From positions 1-12,666 of the forward strand of contig CACWJV010000056.1 of NCBI GenBank assembly GCA_902761265.1: a stretch of 12,666 nucleotides of DNA, given 5' to 3'. Below the pieces are notes generated by a model. The model made no database searches. It was not told the origin of the DNA and saw only the letters and a list, made by a program, of their open reading frames with translations. This DNA comes from Oscillospiraceae bacterium (lineage in GTDB: Bacteria > Bacillota > Clostridia > Oscillospirales > Acutalibacteraceae). This document shows, piece after piece, positions 1 through 5,958 of this stretch (positions are counted from its first letter, which is position 1; the number at the start of each line of letters is the position of its first letter). The translations under genes were made by a program, and so were the position numbers.

Positions 1-1041
1 TTCGCGGTCATAGACCACAAGGTTCACGCGCTCGTCCGCGTTGTCGGTGATGGCGCAAAGCTTGCGCACGCTGCCGTCGCTGCACGGGACATCCAAAAGC
101 GACGGGGTGGTGCCGCTGCCCTGATTGATGGCGCCGGGCTTGGTCTCGACGCCGCGGTCATATGCCGTGCGCCAGGTGTAGACAGGCTTGCCGTCCTGAA
201 TGGTGAAGCGGTACATCGCGTGGTCGGAAACGATATAGATCCCGTCGGCGCAAACGGCGAGCGTGTTTTGGATCTCTTCGTTTTCGAGCCGTATCAGCTT
301 TGTTTCGCCGGTGTTCGCGTCAATAAAGCCAACGTCGCCGGGACGCGTGACGAACCAGATGTTGCCGTCAAAATCGGGAATCGCGTCGGTGATGAACGCG
401 CCTTTTTCCAAATACGGCTGCACGTCATATTCCTTTTCGATCTTCCATTCCGGTTTGCCGCCGGTTTCGTCCACATAGAAGATCTGGATCACGTTGTCGG
501 AATTGCCGATGATCGGCCGGTCGCCGCTTAACAGATGGCAGTAGGCGCCGCCGGAGGTGTCGTTGGAGATTTTGCTGAAATCGAGCGTTTTGAAAAATTC
601 GCGTGTGCTTTGCCGCTGCGGCAGCCGCGTTTCGGCCAATATCTCGAGCGTTTCGGCGTCAAGCAGCAGCAGTCGGAAGCCGACCACATTGCCCGAAATG
701 CACATAATGCGGCCCTTGGAATCGAACATCAGCGTGGCGACCAAACCGCCAAAGACGTTCATCGCGCGGCTGTTGACCGTCGGGTTCACGCCAAGCGGGC
801 CGCTGTAATCGTAGGTGCCGGTGTTATAGGAGTTGCCGTGCATGCCGTTGGTGCCCTCGGGCGCGAGATACGGGTGCTGCGGTACCTGCGTGGTTGCAAG
901 CGGCTTTGCCGTTGCCGTTTCGCCGTAAAACGCAGGACATTTCTTTGCCACAAGCGGCTGACGGATGGCGCCGCCGGGCGCGGTAAAGAGCATGATGAAC
1001 GCAGAAAACCAGGTCAGCACTTTTAAAAAGACATTGCGCAT
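1..1041 (-). CDS. Secreted beta-propeller-like protein, C-terminus beyond the window
   Basis: The open frame runs from ATG at 1041 to the window edge with no stop (347 residues visible). An AGGAGG site lies 7 bases before the ATG. Residues 1-25 form a signal peptide: two basic residues, a hydrophobic stretch (FSAFIMLF) and a small-residue end (APGGA). The mature part is rich in short beta-strand and turn units of the form 'DxxGxI(W/M)', such as FDSKGRIMCIS (106-116) and DFDGNIWFV (223-231), followed by FIDANTGE (239-246). This pattern is typical of NHL/SMP-30/PQQ-like propellers, so an extracytoplasmic binding or enzymatic propeller is likely. I cannot name the family or ligand. It has its own promoter and may also receive read-through from the riboswitch-controlled gene upstream. 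Propeller fold is inference; export is well supported. Confidence 0.8.
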   Translation of the reverse strand, partial: MRNVFLKVLTWFSAFIMLFTAPGGAIRQPLVAKKCPAFYGETATAKPLATTQVPQHPYLAPEGTNGMHGNSYNTGTYDYSGPLGVNPTVNSRAMNVFGGLVATLMFDSKGRIMCISGNVVGFRLLLLDAETLEILAETRLPQRQSTREFFKTLDFSKISNDTSGGAYCHLLSGDRPIIGNSDNVIQIFYVDETGGKPEWKIEKEYDVQPYLEKGAFITDAIPDFDGNIWFVTRPGDVGFIDANTGETKLIRLENEEIQNTLAVCADGIYIVSDHAMYRFTIQDGKPVYTWRTAYDRGVETKPGAINQGSGTTPSLLDVPCSDGSVRKLCAITDNADERVNLVVYDRE

Positions 1042-1070
1042 AAGAAGACCTCCTTTTTGTTTCTGTCTGC

Positions 1071-1099
1071 ATTATAGCATGTTGTGCCGGCGGATGCAA
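1071..1099 (-). promoter_or_regulatory. Promoter of the beta-propeller gene
   Basis: Read on the minus strand: -35 TTGCAT (1099-1094), a 17-base spacer and a consensus -10 TATAAT (1076-1071). The predicted start of transcription is near 1064, about 23 bases before the ATG. It sits between the stop of the 89-residue gene and the propeller start, so the propeller gene need not depend on the riboswitch upstream. Confidence 0.8.
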
Positions 1100-1106
1100 G
1101 CAGTAT

Positions 1107-1376
1107 TTATACGCCGAAATCCTGCGGCCAGCGCAAAACGGGAACCGCGTTTGCGCCTGCGGCCGCGTGACCGGCAAAGGTGACATAGCAAAAATTGCCG
1201 TCTGCGGTCAGCATGAAGAGCTTTGCCCACGGGCGGGCAGAGGGTATTTCGCCGTCGGAAAAGCGAAAGCCCTCGGTTTCCGCCTGCCTTAAAAAGCGGA
1301 TGCCGTCGGCTGCGGTTTCGATTTTTACATAGACTTTGCCGTTGCAGTTTTGGATGGTGTCGCGGATGGTTGTCAT
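1107..1376 (-). CDS. Small protein of unknown function under S-box riboswitch control (89 aa)
   Basis: ATG at 1376 is preceded by AAGAAGG with 8-base spacing, and the stop is TAA at 1109-1107. The predicted protein is soluble, with no signal peptide or membrane segment. The N-terminal half (NGKVYVKI, then a helix with FLRQAETEGFRFSDG) followed by a strand-rich half (WAKLFMLTADGNFCYVTFAGH) suggests a compact alpha/beta fold. There is no recognisable catalytic motif, and I do not recognise the family. The start lies 44 bases after the terminator of a SAM-class riboswitch, so its expression should rise when S-adenosylmethionine is scarce. That suggests a link to methionine, SAM or sulfur metabolism, but it is inference from the leader alone. 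The overlapping longer frame (1072-1488) runs through the riboswitch and is not credible. Confidence 0.72.
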   Translation of the reverse strand: MTTIRDTIQNCNGKVYVKIETAADGIRFLRQAETEGFRFSDGEIPSARPWAKLFMLTADGNFCYVTFAGHAAAGANAVPVLRWPQDFGV

Positions 1377-1420
1377 AGTGATGACCTTCTTTCAAACAAA
1401 GTCCCAATCCGAGCGGCACG

Positions 1421-1450
1421 AAAAAAGCACCCATCGTTTCCGACGGGCGC
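1421..1450 (-). terminator. Riboswitch expression-platform terminator
   Basis: On the minus strand GCGCCCGUCG (1450-1441) pairs over 10 bp, with two G-U wobbles, to CGAUGGGUGC (1436-1427). The loop is a GAAA tetraloop and six U residues follow (1426-1421). Its 5' arm contains the CCCGUCGG that the antiterminator strand at 1474-1467 can capture, so hairpin and antiterminator are mutually exclusive. Confidence 0.88.
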
Positions 1451-1551
1451 AGCTGCGTTTTCGTTACCCATCGGTCAAGCGTTAGCACCTTACCGATCGG
1501 CAGGTTGCTGTGCGGTCAAAGGGCTTGTCCCTCGCGCACTCTTCATAGGCT
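1421..1551 (-). promoter_or_regulatory. S-box (SAM-I class) riboswitch with transcription terminator, no P4 helix
   Basis: On the minus strand the RNA starts near 1551 and reads through the S-box core in order. P1 5' strand GCCUAU (1550-1545) is followed by AAGAG. P2 is GUGCG/CGCAC (1539-1535 with 1514-1510), with GAGGGA and UUUGA around a GGG/CCC upper stem (kink-turn type). Next come GCAACC (1508-1503), a short P3 and AAGGUGCUAA (1491-1482). The P2 loop CAAG (1527-1524) is fully complementary to CUUG (1479-1476), the expected pseudoknot partner. P1 3' strand AUGGGU (1471-1466) follows only a few bases later, so there is no space for P4. The antiterminator strand CCGAUGGG (1474-1467) can pair with CCCGUCGG in the terminator. 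Bound SAM should hold P1, free the terminator and switch the gene off. SAM as ligand is inferred from the family. Confidence 0.87.
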
Positions 1552-1557
1552 GCCTGC

Positions 1558-1586
1558 AGTATAGCAGACCGATATGCAAAATGCAA
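1558..1586 (-). promoter_or_regulatory. Promoter of the riboswitch leader
   Basis: On the minus strand: -35 TTGCAT (1586-1581), a 17-base spacer and -10 TATACT (1563-1558). The predicted transcript begins about 7 bases later, just before the P1 5' strand of the riboswitch, which supports both calls. Confidence 0.82.
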
Positions 1587-1675
1587 GTGCTTTTTGGATG
1601 TTTTCTGCGTGCACAAACGTTAAGTCCGCATTCTCGGACAGCAATTTCACAAAAAAGAAAAATGTTGCCAAAACC

Positions 1676-1704
1676 ACGACAAACGCGAAAAAATGTGGTA
1701 CAAT
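1676..1704 (+). promoter_or_regulatory. Probable promoter of the D-lactate dehydrogenase gene
   Basis: ACGACA (1676-1681, four of six matches to TTGACA), a 17-base spacer and TACAAT (1699-1704) with an upstream TGG that resembles an extended -10. It lies about 30 bases before the ATG. No clear redox-repressor (Rex) palindrome was seen beside it, although that family often controls such genes. Confidence 0.55.
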
Positions 1705-1735
1705 AGAATCGAAAGAAACCCCGGGAGGTACCAAT

Positions 1736-2721
1736 ATGCAGATTGCATTCTTTGACACAAAACCCTATGACAAACCGTCGTTTGAACGCCTCGGAAACGA
1801 GCAGGAGATGACGTTCAAATTCTTTGAAACCAAGCTGAATGAGGACACGGCGTCGCTGGCCGCCGGGTGCGACGCGGTGTGCGTGTTTGTCAACGACACC
1901 GTGAACGCCGCGGTGATCGACAAGCTAACAATGTGGACGTGCGCCACGCGTTCGGCAAAATCCACGTCGTCCATGTGCCGGCCTATTCGCCCTACGCCAT
2001 CGCCGAACATGCCATGGCGCTGCTTCTGACGTCGGTACGCCGGATCCACAAGGCGTATAACCGTACGCGCGAATTCAACTTTTCCCTGAACGGCCTTGCC
2101 GGGTTCGATCTGCACGGCAAAACGGTCGGTGTGGTTGGCACGGGCCGCATCGGGCAAATCTTTATCAACATCTGCCGCGGCTTCGGGATGCGCGTTTTGG
2201 CCTATGACCGGTTTCCCAAAGACGGCGCCGGGATCGACTATGTATCGAAGGAAGAACTGTTCGCCCAAAGCGATATCCTTTCGCTCCACTGCCCGTTGAC
2301 GGACGAGACGTATCACATGATCGACAAAGCCGCGATCGACAGCATGAAGACCGGCGTGGTGATCCTCAACACATCGCGCGGCGCGCTGATCGACGCGCAG
2401 GCGCTGCTGGACGGGATCAAGGCGAGAAAGGTCGGCGCGGCGTGTCTCGATGTGTATGAGGAGGAGGGCGACATCTTTTTTGAAGACCGCTCGGGCCATA
2501 TTTTGTCCGACGATCTGCTCGCGCGGCTGATGACGATGCCAAACGTGATCGTCACGTCGCATCAGGCGTTTTTGACCGCCGAGGCGCTGCACAACATCGC
2601 CGAAACAACTGTCGAAAACCTGCGGTCGTTCTTTGACACGGGTATGTGCGAAAACGAGCTGTGCTACCGCTGCGGCAAAGTGGAGCAGTGTAAAAAGAAC
2701 CGCCCGGGCCGCTGTTTTTGA
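1736..2721 (+). pseudogene. ldhA: D-lactate dehydrogenase (D-2-hydroxyacid dehydrogenase family), disrupted by deletion and frameshift
   Basis: The gene starts at ATG 1736 after GGGAGGT. The first 63 codons (to 1924) give the N-terminal catalytic half-domain (MQIAFFDTKPYD). From 1927 the sequence continues in another frame with NNVDVRHAFGKIH, then VPAYSPYAIAEHA, the NAD-binding GVVGTGRIGQ and the catalytic residues Arg (TSRGALID), Glu (DVYEEEG) and His (TSHQAF). Between VIDK and NNVD the family normally has about 16 residues ending in RCAGF; only two bases remain, so about 46 nt are missing. As written no functional NADH-dependent pyruvate reductase can be made. The intact protein would have about 343 residues, normal for the family. 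The C-terminus is unusual, with CYRCGKVEQC. Either a real lesion or an assembly error; the rest of the gene looks well conserved. Confidence 0.85.
2692..2719 (+). terminator. Possible weak terminator overlapping the end of the lactate dehydrogenase gene
   Basis: An imperfect palindrome centred on CCCGGG (2703-2708) pairs 11 of 14 positions per arm. It begins with five A and ends with five T, the last of which is in the stop codon. It resembles an intrinsic terminator built into the last codons, but the mismatches weaken the stem. Confidence 0.35.
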
Positions 2722-2730
2722 GCGCGGGGA

Positions 2731-2759
2731 TTGCAAAACCGCAGTTCTTTTGCTATACT
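2731..2759 (+). promoter_or_regulatory. Promoter of the symporter gene
   Basis: TTGCAA (2731-2736), a 17-base spacer and TATACT (2754-2759). It lies 10 bases after the dehydrogenase stop. Its position rules out a start for the symporter at the in-frame TTG at 2731 and supports ATG 2782. Confidence 0.8.
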
Positions 2760-2781
2760 GAGGGCCAAGGGGGAATTTCGC

Positions 2782-4317
2782 ATGAAACAAAAAGTGCTTT
2801 CCAACACCTATACGAAGCCCGAACGCGCCATGTATCTGACCGGTCTGCTCGGGCAAAACATCATCTATAACGTGATCGCGACCGGCATGGCCTACTATTT
2901 TCAGTCGGTCATCTTTCTGCCGGCCATGGCCATCAGCATCATCATGGCGGCGGCGCGCATCTGGGACGCGATCAACGACCCGATGATGGGCACGATCGTT
3001 GACAAAACGCGCACCAAATGGGGCAAATGCCGGCCCTATCTGTTTTTTGTGCCGCCGGTTGTGCTGGTGACGACCATCCTCACCTTTGTCAACAAGCAAT
3101 ATTCCGCCGCGAATCCCGGCTGGATGAACGCGCTGATCATCGCCTGGGCGGGCATATCCTATATCCTTTGGGGCATGACCTATACCGCGGGCGATATCCC
3201 CATCTGGGGCATCACCTCGCTGATGACCGAAAACGAAAAAGACCGCTCCAGTATCCTCGGCCTTGCGCGCATTTGCGGCGGCGTGGGCGGCGGTATCGTG
3301 ATGCTGACCGTCATCAGCGTTTCCCAGTCGCTGGGCAATTCGTTCAAAGACCGGTTCGGCCTGTCTACCAACGACGCAATGCAATGGGGCTTTCTCGTCT
3401 TTTGCAGCGCGCTGACCGTGGTCGGCTGTCTGCTGTTTGCATGCGCGGCGTTTACCAAAGAGCGTGTCAAACAGCCATCGGAAGAAAAAAAGAGCTTCAA
3501 AGACAACATCCGCATCATGTGGAACTGTGTGCCCTTCCGCCGGGTGCTGATCGCGGGCGTCATCCGGTCGCCGATGAACATTCTTTCCATCGTGGCGATG
3601 ACGCTGCTGTCGTATTACTACGGCGATATCAACGGCAACGGGCAGGATTATATGAAGTATATGATAATCCTCGGCGGCGCGATGTTCCTCGGGATGTTCG
3701 GCGCCATGGCCGCGATCCCGCCGCTGTGCGAACGGATCGAAAAAAGAACGGTCCACAACGCCTGCTGCCTGTTGGCAACGATTCCGTTTGTCGGTATGTT
3801 TGTGCTGTATCTGATTGACGGCACCAATCTGATGGCGACCCACTGGCTGGCGATTCTTGCGGCGCTGTTCCTCGTCGGCGGCGGCGCCATCGGCGCGTCG
3901 CAGGTCATCCAGTCGATTATGATCGCCGACTGTGTGGACTATGACGAATTCCGCACCGGCTACCGCCCGGACGGCGTGTTCTTCTCCGGTCAAAGCTTCA
4001 TCGTCAAGCTCGGCGCAGGCATCTCGTCTATCATTCAGGGCATCGTGTTTGCCGCCGTCGGCTTTTCGGGCGACGCGGTCAACGCGGTCAACAACGCCAT
4101 CAGCGCGTCGCCGGCAGACGATTTCATGTTTGCCACAGCGCCGCAGTTTGCGTCCTACCGGTTCGGCATGTTCTTTCTGGTGTCCATTCCGCCGGCCATC
4201 GGCTTTGCGCTGTCTGTGATTCCGATGCTCAAATATGAGATCTCCAACGGCGAGCATTCCCATATTCTCGCGTTGCTCAACGCCAAGCGCAACGGCACGC
4301 AGCCGGAAGCGGAATAA
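2782..4317 (+). CDS. GPH-family sugar:cation symporter (major facilitator superfamily)
   Basis: A 511-residue multi-pass membrane protein, usual size for glycoside-pentoside-hexuronide:cation symporters (MelB, GusB and XynB relatives), which import sugars or glycosides with Na+ or H+. The GPH signature lies in the loop after the second helix: WDAINDPMMG (61-70) followed by VDKTRTKWGKCRPYL (73-87). A second family-typical stretch is DYDEFRTGYRPDGVFF in the C-terminal half. About 12 hydrophobic segments are visible, with a charged central loop (KERVKQPSEEKKSFKDN) between the halves. ATG 2782 was chosen because GGGGGAA precedes it and because the longer in-frame start overlaps the promoter. The substrate cannot be read from the sequence, and no glycosidase gene is adjacent. 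It has its own promoter and terminator. Confidence 0.93.
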   Translation: MKQKVLSNTYTKPERAMYLTGLLGQNIIYNVIATGMAYYFQSVIFLPAMAISIIMAAARIWDAINDPMMGTIVDKTRTKWGKCRPYLFFVPPVVLVTTILTFVNKQYSAANPGWMNALIIAWAGISYILWGMTYTAGDIPIWGITSLMTENEKDRSSILGLARICGGVGGGIVMLTVISVSQSLGNSFKDRFGLSTNDAMQWGFLVFCSALTVVGCLLFACAAFTKERVKQPSEEKKSFKDNIRIMWNCVPFRRVLIAGVIRSPMNILSIVAMTLLSYYYGDINGNGQDYMKYMIILGGAMFLGMFGAMAAIPPLCERIEKRTVHNACCLLATIPFVGMFVLYLIDGTNLMATHWLAILAALFLVGGGAIGASQVIQSIMIADCVDYDEFRTGYRPDGVFFSGQSFIVKLGAGISSIIQGIVFAAVGFSGDAVNAVNNAISASPADDFMFATAPQFASYRFGMFFLVSIPPAIGFALSVIPMLKYEISNGEHSHILALLNAKRNGTQPEAE

Positions 4318-4330
4318 GCAAAACAAAAAC

Positions 4331-4358
4331 AACGCACGCAGATGCTTCTGCGTGCGTT
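4331..4358. terminator. Bidirectional terminator between convergent genes
   Basis: A perfect 12-bp stem (4331-4342 with 4347-4358, ACGCACGCAGA on the left arm) around a 4-base loop. On the plus strand TTCTCTT follows; on the minus strand the flanking run reads TTGTTTTTGTTT, a better U-tract. It sits between the symporter stop (4317) and the hydrolase stop (4373) and probably ends both transcripts. Confidence 0.88.
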
Positions 4359-4372
4359 TCTCTTCGGTTGGC

Positions 4373-5203
4373 TCAGCTGAGTCCCTTCCGCTCGAACCAC
4401 ATCTTGCAAAGGACGTAGGTCTGTTTGCCGTTTTGCGACATATAGGAGCTGTGGGTTGCGCGGCGGACGACCGCCATGTCGCTGCCGGGAATGCTCTCGT
4501 GCAGATACACGGTGTCCGTGAGCCAAAGGATGTCATACTGGCCGCTGACGATATAGGCAGGGCAGGTGATCTTTGCAAGATATTCCGGCGTGAAATCGGG
4601 CAGCGTGAGCATCATGTCGTTGAGCTTGTCTTTTTTGAACAGGTTCTTGACCGCAACGCCGAAGGGAAAATAGGGCTTAAATTTGTCGGGCTTTGAGTTC
4701 GCGCCGCAGGCGACAATCGCGCCCGGCAGATCCGGGTAGTCCGCGGCAATCTGGATGGCGTTGATGCCGCCGTCGCTGTGGCCGACGATCAGCGGCTTTT
4801 CAATGCCCAGCGCAGCGCAAAACTGCGCGTAATCCTTTGCCATCAGGGCATAGGAGATTTCGCCCGGGTCGCTGCTTTGACCGTGGCAGCGGCTCTCGGG
4901 CAGATAGACGGTGTAATCGTTTGCGAGATACTGCGCCGCTTCACGCAGCGAGTTGACACTGCCGCCGTTGCCGTGGATCAGCAAAAGCGGCGTTTCGCCA
5001 TCGCCCCAGATCTGATAGTGCATGTTGACGTCTTCGAGCTGCACAAAACTGTCAGCCCGCGGCGCTTCCACCGGCAAAGGTAGATCCGATGTGTCAAGTG
5101 TAAGGGCATGGTATTTTTGCGGCTCGAACAAAAAGTCAACCTGCGCGGCAATTCCGCTGCAGATCGTGCCGAGAATCAGAACAAACGCAAAAAACTGTTT
5201 CAT
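4373..5203 (-). CDS. Exported alpha/beta-fold hydrolase
   Basis: 276 residues. An N-terminal signal or anchor segment (MKQFFAFVLILGTICSGIAA) is followed by a complete alpha/beta hydrolase core: oxyanion motif HGNGG (77-81), nucleophile elbow GHSDGG with Ser143, acid Asp224 in GQYDIL and His251 in ATHSSYM. All three catalytic residues are in the expected order, so it should be an active serine hydrolase of esterase/lipase or C-C hydrolase type acting outside the membrane or attached to it. The substrate is unknown. ATG 5203 was chosen because AGGAG lies 9 bases upstream; in-frame ATGs further upstream overlap or precede the promoter -10 and are not usable. It is transcribed alone, divergent from the acetyltransferase operon and convergent with the symporter. 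Confidence 0.9.
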   Translation of the reverse strand: MKQFFAFVLILGTICSGIAAQVDFLFEPQKYHALTLDTSDLPLPVEAPRADSFVQLEDVNMHYQIWGDGETPLLLIHGNGGSVNSLREAAQYLANDYTVYLPESRCHGQSSDPGEISYALMAKDYAQFCAALGIEKPLIVGHSDGGINAIQIAADYPDLPGAIVACGANSKPDKFKPYFPFGVAVKNLFKKDKLNDMMLTLPDFTPEYLAKITCPAYIVSGQYDILWLTDTVYLHESIPGSDMAVVRRATHSSYMSQNGKQTYVLCKMWFERKGLS

Positions 5204-5228
5204 GCAGCATCGCTCCTTTTCTTTTTTC

Positions 5229-5257
5229 ATTATGCCACAGGCGGCAAAAAAATGCAA
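5229..5257 (-). promoter_or_regulatory. Promoter of the alpha/beta hydrolase gene
   Basis: On the minus strand: -35 TTGCAT (5257-5252), 17-base spacer ending in TGTGG, -10 CATAAT (5234-5229). Transcription should begin near 5222, about 19 bases before the ATG at 5203. Confidence 0.78.
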
Positions 5258-5278
5258 GCGGTGGCTGGCGCAGGTTTC

Positions 5279-5307
5279 TTGACTTTCCCGCCTGCATATA
5301 TTATAAT
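5279..5307 (+). promoter_or_regulatory. Promoter of the acetyltransferase-flavoprotein operon
   Basis: TTGACT (5279-5284), a 17-base spacer and consensus TATAAT (5302-5307). It is divergent from the hydrolase promoter, with 21 bases between the two -35 elements, so a shared regulator is possible, but no operator was seen. Confidence 0.85.
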
Positions 5308-5343
5308 TTCAATCGAAGACTGCCGAAAAAAGGAGAATGCCCC

Positions 5344-5958
5344 ATGCGGATCATCCGACCCGGTGAAAAACTGACGGGCGAGGAGCTGCGTTCGTTTGCA
5401 AAAATGGCCGGCCGCGCCTATCTTGACGACCCGGTGCACCACTATGCCACAAAGAACGCAAAACGGCGCGAACAGTTTGTCTATCACTTTATGATGGAAC
5501 GGCTCCACACGTCGAACGGTACGGATTATTTCTATATCGACGACGAGGGCCGCGGTTTGTGCGTGTGGAGACGGGCGCACAACGAATACGGCGTGCTCGA
5601 TTTTCTGAAGTGCCCCGACTGGCTGTATCTTTACTGGTTCTGGCCCAATACGCTGCGCACGCTTGCGGCCTACGGTCCGCTGGACGCCCGGGCATTCGAC
5701 GACAAGACCTGGATCATTTCGCCCGTGTTTGTTGACCCGGCGCACCAGGGTAAAGGGATCGCCACGGCGCTGATCCGAAAGGGGATCGCCGACCTTACGG
5801 AAGCGGGATATACCTGCGGACTGGAGGCGCAGGACGAGCGGAACGTGCGGTTTTATGAAAACCTCGGCTTTCGCACCTTCCGCACCGACTGCTATGAAAA
5901 AGGGGATATCACCCACCGCTATATGATCTATGACAACAAATCGGAGGAAGTCAAATGA
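5344..5958 (+). CDS. GNAT-family N-acetyltransferase
   Basis: 204 residues, ATG 5344 after AAAGGAG with 8-base spacing. The acetyl-CoA-binding motif A is clear at 128-147: VFVDPAHQGKGIATALI, with the pyrophosphate-binding loop HQGKGIA. Motif B follows as NVRFYENLGFR (167-177). The N-terminal region (MIIRPGEKL-like opening, DDPVHHYA, then aromatic WLYLYWFWP around 93-101) matches the layout of single-domain GNATs that act on small molecules, and the residues between are family-typical. The substrate cannot be told. The stop TGA overlaps the ATG of the following flavoprotein gene (ATGA), so the two are probably translated together. It is the first gene of a two-gene operon. Confidence 0.92.
   Translation: MRIIRPGEKLTGEELRSFAKMAGRAYLDDPVHHYATKNAKRREQFVYHFMMERLHTSNGTDYFYIDDEGRGLCVWRRAHNEYGVLDFLKCPDWLYLYWFWPNTLRTLAAYGPLDARAFDDKTWIISPVFVDPAHQGKGIATALIRKGIADLTEAGYTCGLEAQDERNVRFYENLGFRTFRTDCYEKGDITHRYMIYDNKSEEVK

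Noticed and set aside
1072..1488. A 138-codon minus-strand frame overlapping the 89-residue gene and the riboswitch
   Set aside because: It would start inside the riboswitch and run through its terminator in a different frame from the well-initiated 89-codon gene.
1624..1639. Small inverted repeat GTCCG/CGGAC before the lactate dehydrogenase gene as an operator
   Set aside because: Five-bp arms with a 6-base spacer are common by chance at this GC content, and the site lies about 40 bases upstream of the -35 element.
1765..4578. A 937-codon minus-strand open frame opposite the dehydrogenase and symporter genes
   Set aside because: Its translation is rich in Arg, His, Asp and Gln with no domain, as expected for the antisense of GC-rich codons. 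The plus strand carries two clear gene families with promoters and ribosome binding sites.
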